NCBI RefSeq assembly: GCF_003254395.2
Contig: NC_037651.1
Span: 10,467,001-10,531,000 of the forward strand
Direction of reading: 5' to 3'
DNA: 64,000 nt
Origin: Apis mellifera
Lineage: Eukaryota > Arthropoda > Insecta > Hymenoptera > Apidae
The position numbers and the translations under genes were made by a program. The stretch's first letter is position 1; the number at the start of each line of letters is the position of its first letter. Shown here one piece after another: positions 1 to 11,196 of the stretch. A model generated the notes under the pieces. The model saw only the letters and a program-made list of their open reading frames with translations, was not told the origin of the DNA and made no database searches.

Positions 1-658
1 CATCTAGCATTCATTTTCAAAGTACTGATAAGTTCTTTAGAAGAAGTTGTTAATAAAAAAATTTCACCTGATCGTCCACAAATTGCTAACAATTTTCCAT
101 CTGGAGATACTTCATATTTCTAAATAATTAATTGATAAATTTTATTTTTTCTAATTATAATCAAAATCAATATAAGATAAAATTCCAATTTTAAAAACCT
201 GCATATTTGTAATCCCATGTGGTAATAACATTTTATATGTTTTTCCACTTATCAAATTGTAGGAATGACAATGTCCATAATATTGAGAACCAATCAATAT
301 TTCTGTACCATCTCTCAAAAATTTTGCTGTACTAATAGGAAATTTCTTATATTGTACTGTATGTAATTTATTATTCTCAATACCATCTACCTATAATTAT
401 ACCAAATTTTCATAAATTTTTTATTTGAATATGTATAAATATATACATAATTAAATGTTTTGTAATTACTTGGAAAAGAGATAAAATTCCAGATGTGCCA
501 GCAACCAGGGCTACAGTAGAAGATGGATGAAATTCAACACTCGATACAATAGGTCCTTCCATATGTGTTTGTTTATTAATTGGTGATAATGCTTTTATAT
601 CAATTATATTTTTTGATAAATTTTTTATTTTAGGTTTTTCTAAATGATTACTATGCTA

Positions 659-714
<56 letters not shown>

Positions 715-1483
715 ATATATATCAAATAATATAATATAATATATCAAAATAATAAAAAAAAAATATTGATACCTTTAATATTTCATTATCTAAATCATCA
801 GATTCTTTATCAATTTTTTCAAGCTTAGCCCATTTTGGATTACCCACAAGCAGTTTATATTTGTTAGATAAGAAATCTTTATATAATTTTTCTGGCACAT
901 CATCTGCTACTTTACGATTCTGTGCCTTTTCAGCATCTTGTATGCTAAAAAGAAATATAAATCAATTAATAATTTAAATAATAATTATTTAAAAACAATA
1001 TTTTTATTTGTTATTAAATAAAATACATTTTTTATCATTAAATTTAATATACATACGAATAATGAAAATCATCTTCATCAATCCATGCTGCTGTTTTACT
1101 ATATTCTTCACAAATATCAGTTTGTATGTTCAAATCATTATTTAAATCATTAGACATAGAAATATCATTATTATTTTTATTAATATTCGACTTAACAGAA
1201 TCATCGTTTGGTAAATTATTTATTATATCACTTGGATCACCAAATACAATTCTTTCTAACCTATATATGAATAATATTATAAATTATGCGAATTATTTAA
1301 AGAATTTATTATATTATGATTGCAGCCATACCTAGCCTCCTCTTTTGGATCATATTCATTTCTGTATTTTCTTTTTAAAGGTTTAGAATATTTTTGATTA
1401 TACAATATTTTTGAAGGTATGCATTTTCTTTTAAATTTTTTATTTTTTATCAATTTTTCATTTTTCAATTTTTTTTGTTTCAT
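1..1483 (-). CDS. UTP18: UTP18 (U3 snoRNA-associated protein 18, WD-repeat), 5' part only
   Basis: Nucleolar WD-repeat protein of the small-subunit processome, needed for early pre-rRNA (18S) processing; the Drosophila counterpart is wicked (wcd). Exons read on the minus strand: 1332-1483, 1057-1260, 773-944, 470-655, 199-390 and 1-119 (continuing off the window). All junctions are GT-AG and phases join. The N terminus is very lysine-rich (starts MKQKKLKNEK), as expected for a nucleolar protein. Family landmarks seen are RLERIVFGD, AAWIDEDDF, VGNPKWAKL, then WD propeller strands with EFHPSS, GTSGILSLF and YEVSPDGKLLAICGRSGEI. The ATG at 1481-1483 is the first in frame and fits the family. The C-terminal WD repeats are missing only because the window ends. 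The identity is recognised from memory of the family, without a database search. Confidence 0.85.
661..722. repeat. (TA)n microsatellite in a UTP18 intron
   Basis: About 60 bp of nearly perfect TA dinucleotide repeat in the intron between the exons at 773-944 and 470-655. Confidence 0.9.
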
Positions 1484-2011
1484 AATGAACTAATTATCTT
1501 TAGTAATAATTTATTTAGATAATACGTTAAAATGATTAAATTAAAAAATTTTTAATATAACTTTCCGTAAGATTTGATTTTTTATAATATTAAATTAATA
1601 TAAAATATATATGTAAATGTTTGCTTTTTAAAAATAATATTATAAATTTATAGATTTTTAATAATTATATTTTACTACAAAATTTTCATCGACAAAATTT
1701 TTATAAATCTTACCATTGACTGTCATTAAACTAAATCAACAATACATACATACACATGTATATTCATGTCAACTACATGAACTATATGAACTAACTATAT
1801 GAACTATACTGCAAATAAAATTTACTATAAATTGTTTTTTGATTTAAAACATATTTACGGAAATACAGAAATTTATAACTTTTTCAAAAAATTTATTTAA
1901 CAATATTTCTTAAATAATATTCTTAAATGATTTTTTTGTTTTCTCTTAAATGATACATATATGTATGTAAGTAAATAATATACTGGATCCAGGATCAAGA
2001 TGAATAAAACT
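1484..2011. other. Intergenic: UTP18 upstream region and SPAG6 3' UTR
   Basis: AT-rich spacer between two minus-strand genes. Reading the minus strand, the SPAG6 stop codon is followed about 115 bp later by an AATAAA polyadenylation signal (plus-strand TTTATT at 1892-1897). The remainder up to 1484 must hold the UTP18 promoter; no clear TATA or initiator stands out against the AT-rich background. I see no coding signal. Confidence 0.5.
1892..1897 (-). terminator. Polyadenylation signal AATAAA, probably SPAG6
   Basis: Canonical hexamer on the minus strand about 115 bp downstream of the SPAG6 stop codon. In such AT-rich DNA the hexamer occurs often by chance, so the assignment rests on distance and orientation. 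Confidence 0.4.
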
Positions 2012-2338
2012 TTAACATTCTTCATTGTAAGATGATAATGAAGATTTAGAATCAATATCAGAAGATAAATGTTCTTCCATTGCAAATAAAGAAGGACATT
2101 TCGGTTGATATTGTTCTACAGCTTCTAAAAGAGTGTTTGGATATCCCGGAGAATAATATCTAAAAATTAAAAATCCAAAGATATATTATAATATAAAGTG
2201 AAAAAAATGAAAATTAAAGTAAGAGAGAAAAAAGCAGAAAAGAGCAAGAAAGAATAGAAAATCTTTTTTTCTCTTTCTCTTTATCTATATATATATATAT
2301 TGATAGATAGATAAATAGATACATAGATAGATAGATAC

Positions 2339-2402
<64 letters not shown>

Positions 2403-5400
2403 AGAGAGAGAGAGAGAGAGAATATTAAAACATATATAGAAAATGAATAGTGATTATTAAATATAAACAATTTATCCTATCTTATAAATTAATACAAAAA
2501 TTCATATTGAAGTTAAAAATTAATAAATTTATAAATATTTTATATATATAAATTTGATCAAACATTTATCAAACTATTAATAATAAATATAAGATCATTA
2601 TAATTTATATTATAGGGATTATAGAAATTATCAAGTTCATGTAAAATTATTGATCCATTAAAATCCAAGTTTATATTTTTCCAATGCAATCAGTTGTGAC
2701 AATATGGCGGTTACGCCTTATATTATGTACTTGTCTGATTTAAATTAAGACATACAATCTAAAAACAGAGCTGCAGTTATTTGCATTTATTATTCGTATA
2801 AACGACTGTTAAGAAGATTATTTTTTTTATTAATAAAAACTTCGTGTTTCCAAATTTTCCTCAGCAAGTAAGTCATTAATAGGGTTATATCAAAAGCAAC
2901 TAGTGTTTCTTTTTCTTTTATATAATTATATACTTTTGTTATTACTTTTATATACATATAATTCTTTACATGCATTAATTATTTTGATGAATAAAATAAT
3001 TCCATTTTAAATATTAAAAAAGCTATTATTTCAATAAAATGATATCTATTAGATACGTTATATTGAGAAATGACATAATTTAATAAAAATAAAATATAGT
3101 TTTCTCTAATATTATAAATTATTATAAATTATTTAATAAATATATCTCATATTCATAATTTAAAATTTAATTAAAATAATAATAATGAAATTTTAAAAAT
3201 ATAAAATATTATCATAAATCAAATATTAATATAAAATAAAATTTTTATAATTTTCATAAATGTAAAATTATTTTAATTCAAATAATCTTTAGAAAAAATA
3301 TAAAAATTATGTTTAACCTGATAATTTCTTCTGGAAAACAGCAATTTATAATTTGTACATATTCAAAAAGTGTTGAACCAGGATCAGTCTGGATTTCTTG
3401 TACTTTCTTTAAACCACCAGATGTGACAAATAATCTTCTTGCTCTGGCATCATGAGGCAAAATCTATATATTAAAATAAATAAATATTTTGATTATTCCT
3501 TATGTTAATTATTGATTATTTTCTTATGTTAATATTCTTATTAACTATATAATAATAATATTCTAAATAATCAGAAGGAGAAACATTATTAATTTGTAGG
3601 AATCTAAGAAATAAATAAAATTTTTGAGTCCTAATCTACACACTATTTAATAATTATCTAAAATAAACTTAATTTCTTAAATGATTTAATTTTACAATAA
3701 ATTCAAATTATTAAAAATACATTTTTTTTATCATATTATATATATTTTATATGTTATATTATGTTTTTAATTTTGTAAAAAATCTAATAAAAAAACAAAA
3801 AATATTAAAATTAATTGTAAAATATTTGAAATCTTAAAATTATTCTTTATATTGTATAATTCAAGTTATTTTTTAATTTATCTATAATTTTTAATGCCTA
3901 TATTATAAAAAGTATGAGATTAAAGCATATAATAAATAAAAATTCTTTTTACATAAAATATCACATGTAATTGATATATATATTTAACCAATTTATTTAA
4001 TAATTAAGAAATACTACGATTTTTATTATTATTTCACTTTTAAATATTGCTTGCAATATTATAAAAACCAATTGTTGTCCAAATTTTTCATTTTCTTTTA
4101 TCACCAAAAATATAATTTTGAAATACAAAATTCCAAAACAATGTTGTGAAATAACATATTTATCACAAATTTTAATAAATTTTTTGTCATTATAAGTAAT
4201 ATTATTGTATAATAATTATTAATAATAATATTAATAATAAAATATGAATTATTAAATTTTTTCAGCTTCACTATGGTACCAAAAATCGACCACTAAAAGG
4301 AAACAGAAGAAAATTTAACAGCATTTTTTTCATAATTATTTTCAAGTTTTTAATCTTAAACAATTGCAGTTTATCTTTTTTATTATAAACTTCTTAATAA
4401 AATTTAATCTTGAACAATTTATGTATATTGGAAAAAAAAATTCTTCGAATTTTTGAAAAAAAATTTAAAGTACCAATTAATAAATAATATTCTAAATACA
4501 ACGATTCTAATAAAATAATTGAAAAAAAAAATTTAATGAAATAACAAGAATAAAAATCAAAATTTAATTACAAGATTTAAATTGCAAAATTTAAAGTATT
4601 GTAATTAAAAGATAACAAGATAAGACAAATGCCTTAAAATTTAAATATTCAACTGATAAAAGATGATATCATTGTATACAAAAACTAAATTATACCACAT
4701 ATTGATAAATGATGCTGTTCATAAGATTTCTAGCAAATATTTCAAATATGATTAACATAAAAGTCTGTCATTTATAAGAATTTAACTTGTTCTAAAATTG
4801 TGCAGTGTAATTACAGGAGTATTATAAGCCACATGAAAAGTATTCTTTATATAATATCTACAGTTGAAAATTTTGAAATACATGTTATATATTGTATATT
4901 ATTGGTATAAAGACATTAAGTAAAACAGTGAAAAATTAACTATAGACATGATAAATAATCAACATTGTGTTATTCTTAATTCTGGAGAGACCAACAGCTA
5001 TCATCAGCCGGTCTCTGCAAAACCTTCTGTTGTTTCTGTATCGAGTATTGATTCTGATGTGAGTGACAGAAGAGATGTACGTGAAGAACTTTATGCTGGA
5101 ATTTTTAGAAGACATAGAAAGACCATACTTGTATTAGGCAGTTTTCTCAAAATGTTAAGGGTGAATAGAAACATGAACAATTATGCTAGTATTAAACCTA
5201 ATGACGACAATGATGAATAAAGGAATGAATTTTATTGCATGAATGAAGTAGAAAATCAAGTCTAATTTTTTATAATAAAATTAGTTAAAATAAGTTATTG
5301 TTATTGCTTTGTAAAAAAAAAAGAAAAAAGAAAAAAACTAAATACAATTTAATTAATATAAAAATAAAATTAATATAATTTAATTTTTTAAATATACAAT

Positions 5401-8400
5401 TTTGTACTTTTTTCTTAAAAAGAAGCTTATCTTACATAAAGTTCTATCTTCGCAAATATTTATCTTTTAACTACATCCAACCATCATATATTATGGATCT
5501 ATTTACCATAATGACTATGTAGATCATAAATTTGTACTTATTAACATCATTTTATGTATGTTTTGTAATAAGAACAGAATTTATCTGTATGTTTCGCTTA
5601 ATAATAGCATTATTAATTGATAAAAAATATTTAAGAATCATTTATATCAATAAATTTATATGTAACTTTTAGATATAAAATTATAGCACAAATTATTATT
5701 TATCATATTTTTTACAAAGCAAGACATTTTAATTAAAGTATAAATATTTTAAATATCATTTGATATAATTTATTTTATTTTTATATTTTGCTCTTTATAA
5801 TAAAAATTAAATTTTTCTCATGTTATAAAATAAATTATTTTAGTATATTAAAGTAAAAAACTAATTTTTTAAATATTTTCAAATATTATTTATACGATTA
5901 TTATAGAATAATATAATTTTTTTTTTCTTTTCTCATTTTTCAGAAATACTTGGATAAATTGCATGCTCTAAACCGAGTATATGCCTTAATTGCTTTACAA
6001 TTTGAAATTATTATACAACAAAAGTTTTGGTGAAATGAAATTTTAATTATTGTATATTTGTTTATAAAAATTTTGAGTTATTTGAATAAACGCTTTTAAG
6101 ATTTAAAATTTATAAAGCTTTATAAAAATGTTATAGTTTGGATTTATTTGTAATTGTTAATTGTTATTCATTATTTGTTTTTCTTTTCAATTTTTATCAC
6201 AATTTTTTTTAAAATAAAAATAAAAATGAAAAAAAATTGCAAGAGTAAATAAAAAATTAGCAAAATATCTATAACAAAATGAAAGTAACTATTACTGCCA
6301 ATCACATATATAATACATTTCTTTACTTTATATCTATATATAAAAGCTTAGATAAGCTTAGATAATGCAATTCGATTTAAATATGATCAACTTTTTTGAG
6401 ATGCAAATTTAATAACAGTCTTTTGTTATTTATATCTATAACTTTTATATTAGTGATCTCTTTATATGAAATACTGCCATTACATAGAAATATATGATAT
6501 AATAAATGCAAAAGTTTAAAAAAAAATGTTTGAATATTTAAAAATATGCGATTAAATATATGTATATAAAAAGCACTTAATAATTCGATTGTTTTTATAT
6601 TTTAGTTGAACTATTTATTATCTTAAGACTGAGAAATGTGCTTTTTCAGAATATACTATCTGCTATTATAATATTAATATCTAATATTTATAGATAAGTA
6701 TTAAAAATAAAAATAATTAAAATGGTCTTTGTAATTATCAATTTTTTCACTTCAATCAAATATCAAACAAATGCAATGACATTTATCATATCGATATTAT
6801 TATCCTTTTCATAAAAGGATTGACATTTTATAGTACGTTATGATTGAAATTAAATAAGTATTTAAATTAAAATAAATATACAATTTTGAAATGTATAAAA
6901 TACATAAAAATTATGAAAATATAAAAAATTCAATTATATCAATCCAGAATAATGTTATAAAATGAAAATTTTATTATTAAATAATTTATATATGACAAAA
7001 ATATATCATTATATCTGTTTAACTAATTTTGCAACAATTTCATCAATATCAAGTAAATAAAACTTGATAATGATTCACACGCGCGCGCGCGCGCGCGCAT
7101 ACACACACACACACACACACACACATTATTTATTGTGTAATTATATTGTGGAATAAAATTACGATTAAACAATATTATTCAATAATAAATTTTACTATTT
7201 AGTTAAATTTGTTATTGATTTATATAATTTATCTCATATATATGCATATGATAAATAATAAATTATAATAAATATTTTATTTTAATTAAAAATTTAAAAA
7301 AATACTATATCAATTACTGTAATATTTTATTTCAATTTATAAGTATTATGTACAACTTATAAAGAATATGTATAAAGTAAAGAGTTACATATAAAACAAA
7401 ATGTTAATTATATTTCTTACCTTACTAAATTGTCCAAGTACATATTTTAGAATATTAGGTGGCGAGTCATATAATAAAGCCTCCAAAGCTTCAATATACA
7501 TACATTTTTGTAGTATTTGTTTCAGTGCTGTATTACATTTTGCTTTAAGATCTTCTGAACTATTTGGATTATTGTAAAGCTAAAAATAAATTATAAAATT
7601 AATGATGAGCAATTAATATAATATAATATAAAAATACATTTTTAATATACTTCTAATAACTTTGGAAGAATATTTGCAACTGCCACTGCCTTTGCATGTT
7701 CTGATGTATGTTTTCCAATTTGACCAATTGCCCATACAGTAACCGCAAGTGTATGATCATCATTTTCTTCATGTAATATTGTAGATAAATGAACAATTCC
7801 CTATAATAAATATTCATTCTTATTTTTTTATTTTTTTAATATCATAACAATATCATACTTTAGATCCTATAACTGCAATAGCTAACTGATCTGAATGTCC
7901 TGCAATATATCCAATTGCCATTATTGCTGGTAATCTAACTGTTAATTTTGAAGTGCTAAATAATTCGACAAGTGCACCAATACCACCAATATTCACAATA
8001 AGTTGGGCCATCTAAAAAAAAATGTAATTATAATGGAATAGTATATTGCAAATAAATTAAAATATAATTTTTTTACTTCTAATGTATGTTTACAAATTTC
8101 TCTGGTTAACATTGCAGCAGCTTTAACAACACATTCATCAGGATGTGCCATATGTACAAGAACATCAGGAAAAATTTCAGCTTCAATAATAGATTCTGCC
8201 AGATGTGCAGAATGTTTTGCTATACTGCTTAATGCCAAAAGAACTTGACGCTATGTATATTATTAATAAGTAAAATATTATTTTATAAAATCATTCTCTC
8301 TATATGGGGTACCTTATATCACCTTTAATTTAGTATCAGGGTTAGATAGTGCTTTTGCAAGAAAAGGAATGGCTCCTGCATCAACAACATTTTCTGCAAG

Positions 8401-9359
8401 TTCAGTAGAATGTTTGCTTATATCAAATAAAACAGATGCAGTAATTTGTTTTATACATAATTCAGGTTCTTGCAAGGATAAAACCAAAAGTGGCACAGCT
8501 CCTATAAATTAAATAATTTATAAAGAAAAATATAATTAATTTATGTAATGCTATATAAATACCTGCATCTACTGTAGTTTGAGCTAAGTTCTTATTATGT
8601 CTAGCAATATATCCCAATGCCCAAGCAGCAGCTTCCTTAACACCAGAATCAAAATCTTCCAAACAAATTATTATAGTGTCCAATCCATTACTTTGAATTA
8701 CCATAGATGCAAATTCAGCGGAATGTCTAGCAATTGCTCGTAAAACAAATAGGGCTGCTTTTTTATAAAATTTCTATAACAAATATGCTTTAATGTTTTT
8801 ATAATTTATTTATTATATTTTAAAATATAGTAAAATCTACTAAAAAAAAGAAATATAGTTTTCTACAACTAAAATGCTTACATTCATACATTTTGTTTAG
8901 CAATATTCTTCAATAATTGAGGTAAAATATCCATTCTTACAATAGTCTGTGCCAATTTTTTATTGTTATTTGCAATTTTTCCTAATGCAACAGCAGCCAT
9001 ATGTTGAATAGATGGTACAAGATCTGTTAGCAAAGGGCATAAAAGATCCAAAACACCAGCAGCTTCTAAACATTCTATAGTGTTCGGTTTTGAAGCAAAA
9101 TCAGCAATGGATTGAACAAACAATAGACGAGCCTTTTGATATTGATCAAAAACTATAAATATAAAAGAATTATCAATATTAATATTATACACAGGCATAA
9201 GAATTATTATAATAAATTACTAATACAAATACAAAAAAGATATAAAAAATGTTTTATTCTATTTTATTTTTATATTTATATTATTGCCATATATATTAAA
9301 AAACCGTTAAATTAAATCAATTTAAAAATTATACCTTGTAAAATTGAACGTGCCGTCAT
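2012..9359 (-). CDS. SPAG6: SPAG6 / PF16, armadillo-repeat axonemal central-pair protein
   Basis: Structural protein of the C1 microtubule of the axonemal central apparatus (PF16 in Chlamydomonas), needed for flagellar motility. In an insect, motile axonemes mean sperm; sensory cilia usually lack a central pair. Ten exons on the minus strand: 9335-9359, 8890-9152, 8563-8773, 8323-8501, 8077-8250, 7859-8011, 7651-7800, 7421-7579, 3318-3463, 2012-2159. The phases sum to 535 codons plus stop; the human protein is about 509 residues. The whole protein is tandem ARM repeats with family landmarks VFDQYQKAR, CLEDFDSGVKEAAAWALGYIARHN, SKHSTELAENVVDAG, KYVLGQFSK and RRLFVTSGGLKKVQEI, then YYSPGYP near the end. 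Odd points are a 4 kb intron (3464-7420) among otherwise short introns, and a serine/acidic C-terminal tail (ending SYNEEC) longer than the vertebrate one. It is divergent from TEX9. Confidence 0.93.
2301..2420. repeat. (GATA)n followed by (GA)n microsatellite
   Basis: About 100 bp of GATA tetranucleotide repeat with a few AAAT/ACAT interruptions, then about 17 bp of GA. It lies in the last SPAG6 intron (2160-3317). Confidence 0.92.
4948..6033 (+). CDS. Hypothetical small protein nested in the SPAG6 intron
   Basis: I do not recognise this protein. A plus-strand open frame starting at ATG 4948 runs 90 codons to a stop at 5218-5220 and is less AT-rich than its surroundings, with mixed codon use. 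A donor at 5161 (AAGG then GTGAAT) lies exactly between codons after residue 71. It can join in phase to an acceptor at 5943, which follows a long pyrimidine tract, adding 29 codons and ending at 6031-6033. The spliced form would be 100 residues, the read-through form 90. The N terminus is Ser/Asp rich (VSVSSIDSDVSD) and is followed by a basic helix-like part (FRRHRKTILVLGSFLKML). No signal peptide or clear membrane span. An AATAAA-like signal lies just after the unspliced stop. It sits inside the 4 kb SPAG6 intron on the opposite strand. It could be a nested gene or a chance frame. Confidence 0.4.
7079..7125. repeat. (CG)n-(CA)n compound microsatellite
   Basis: Alternating CG for about 20 bp followed directly by alternating AC for about 25 bp, in the long SPAG6 intron. 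Alternating purine-pyrimidine CG/CA runs favour left-handed Z-DNA; that is known chemistry, not something seen here. Confidence 0.9.
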
Positions 9360-9630
9360 TTTCGTTTATAATAAATTTGTAAATATACATATGTAATGTA
9401 ATATGCTTTTATTTCATTTAACTATCATATGTTTAAAAACGAAAAACTACCGCTCCTTGCATACTATGCACTGTAGTGACTTGGTAAAACAACATAAACA
9501 AATATTTGATCGAATAGAATATATGTTTATTAATTGTCAAAACTCATAACTATTAAACAGAATTTAGTAATAAAAAGATATAACGATAATAGCAAAACAA
9601 TTTTTTTTACATAATAGTTATTATTAAAAA
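9360..9630. promoter_or_regulatory. Divergent promoter of SPAG6 and TEX9 with an X-box-like motif
   Basis: Only 271 bp separate the start codons of two cilium/sperm genes transcribed outward, so both promoters must lie here or overlap. At 9476-9488 the sequence GTGACT-T-GGTAAA matches the RFX X-box consensus (GTNRCC, 0-3 spacer, RGYAAC) at 10 of 12 positions, with each half-site imperfect at its last base. RFX factors are the standard regulators of ciliary genes in animals. The site sits near the middle of the spacer. Matches of this quality can arise by chance, so the motif is a candidate. Confidence 0.5.
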
Positions 9631-11006
9631 ATGACTGAAGATTTATTATCTAAAGAAAAAGGATTTCATCAGTTAAATAAAGAACTTGAGCAGAAGGCAT
9701 ATAATTTAATGACAAAAATAAATTGTGTTGTTAACACTTATAACAATGGATATTCAATTTCTAATTCGAAAAAATACCAAATAAATGTGTCCAAAGAAAA
9801 AACAAGTTCAAATAGTATAACAATGCAAAATGAATATAATTTTCAGGTTCCGATTAAACGAAATTCATCGTTACCACATATTTTCAATCAATTTTCAACT
9901 TCAAAGTTGTAAGTATGAGAGAAGAAATTTAATAATTTATTTTTAATAAATATAATTTTATTATATTTATAAATACAATATTTTAAAATATAATTTTATT
10001 ATATTTATAACATATTATATGTAATTTTTATTATATTTTATGCATATTAGAAAACTAGAATTACAGAAGGATAATGAAGATGATATTTTTAAACAAAAAA
10101 ACCTAGCAAGTAAAACTGTTTTTAACTTCTTAAAAGCTAAAATAGATATATTACATAATGAGCTACAAACAATGCGTATTGAATATAAAAGAAAGGTATT
10201 TAGAATTAATTATAATAATTATTTAATATTTTTTTAATTGATTTCTACACAGTTATATTATTTTTTTTTTAGAATGATATTTGTAAAAATTTAGAATGTG
10301 AAAGTAAGAAAATTGAAATTAAGTTGAAAACTGAAATAGAATCATTAAAAGAAACAGTCACAAAATTAGAAAACACTAACAAGGAAATGCAATGTCAATC
10401 ACAGGCATTACATGTAGAAAATTTAATTTTAAAAAAAGTATGTAATATTAATAAAATATGTATCAAAAATATTTAAATATATCATTTTATATATTAATAT
10501 TTTATAGCATATTTTTAATTTGTTTTATGCATATTAACAGGATTTGGATAGACTTCAAAAGCAAATAAAAATAACAAATCACCAATCTAATAGTTGTATT
10601 ATAAGATTAAATAGATCTTTAGAAAACAATGATAAGCTTAAGAATGCACTGAAATATTCTGAAGTAGAAGAAAAGGTGCAGCTTATAAAACTATTTAATA
10701 TTACTCATAATACAATTTTACAGATTTTTAGTCATAATACAATTTTACAATTAGTTATAATATAGATTTTTATTCTGTTTTATTTCATAGGAATTGAAAA
10801 TTCAAATTAGAGATCTACAAGAGGAAAAAAAATTAACAATTAATCATTTGCAAAAACAACTTTCAGAATTGATACAAGTGTTTAAAAAACAAATGTTAAT
10901 TGTAGATAACTTAAAGAAGCAAAATGTATGTATATATTTTATATCTTTTATATAAAATTACATATACAAGTTTATGTATGTACTTTAATTTATATCTTAT
11001 AATCTA

Positions 11007-11064
<58 letters not shown>

Positions 11065-11196
11065 TATACATATGTATGTGTGTATGCATGTAAATACTCA
11101 TATGCACGCAAGGCATGCTTACTGGCAGTTGGACAACTAAAATTAGCAAAAGAAGATTTTTCAAGATTATTGGATCAGAAACCTGAAAATTTATAA
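9631..11196 (+). CDS. TEX9: TEX9 homologue, coiled-coil testis/cilium-associated protein
   Basis: Six exons: 9631-9908, 10051-10195, 10273-10437, 10541-10675, 10791-10925, 11113-11196. Phases join to 313 residues plus stop. After a polar N-terminal part beginning MTEDLLSKEKGFHQLNKEL, nearly the whole protein is predicted coiled coil (dense E/K/L/Q heptads from about residue 95). Family landmarks are FLKAKIDILHNELQ, RLNRSLENNDKLKNALK and the conserved end FKKQMLIVDNLKKQN followed by LAKEDFSRLLDQ, which correspond in order to the vertebrate TEX9 C-terminal half. TEX9 is testis- and centriole/cilium-associated; its molecular role is poorly known. The bee protein is shorter than the roughly 390-residue human one, mainly at the N terminus. 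The last intron carries a (TA)n repeat next to the acceptor. It is divergent from SPAG6, which fits shared expression in developing sperm. Confidence 0.82.
11004..11075. repeat. (TA)n microsatellite in the last TEX9 intron
   Basis: About 55 bp of TA repeat grading into TACA/TATG, ending only about 40 bp before the last exon of TEX9. Length changes here could alter the distance between branch point and acceptor. Confidence 0.9.
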
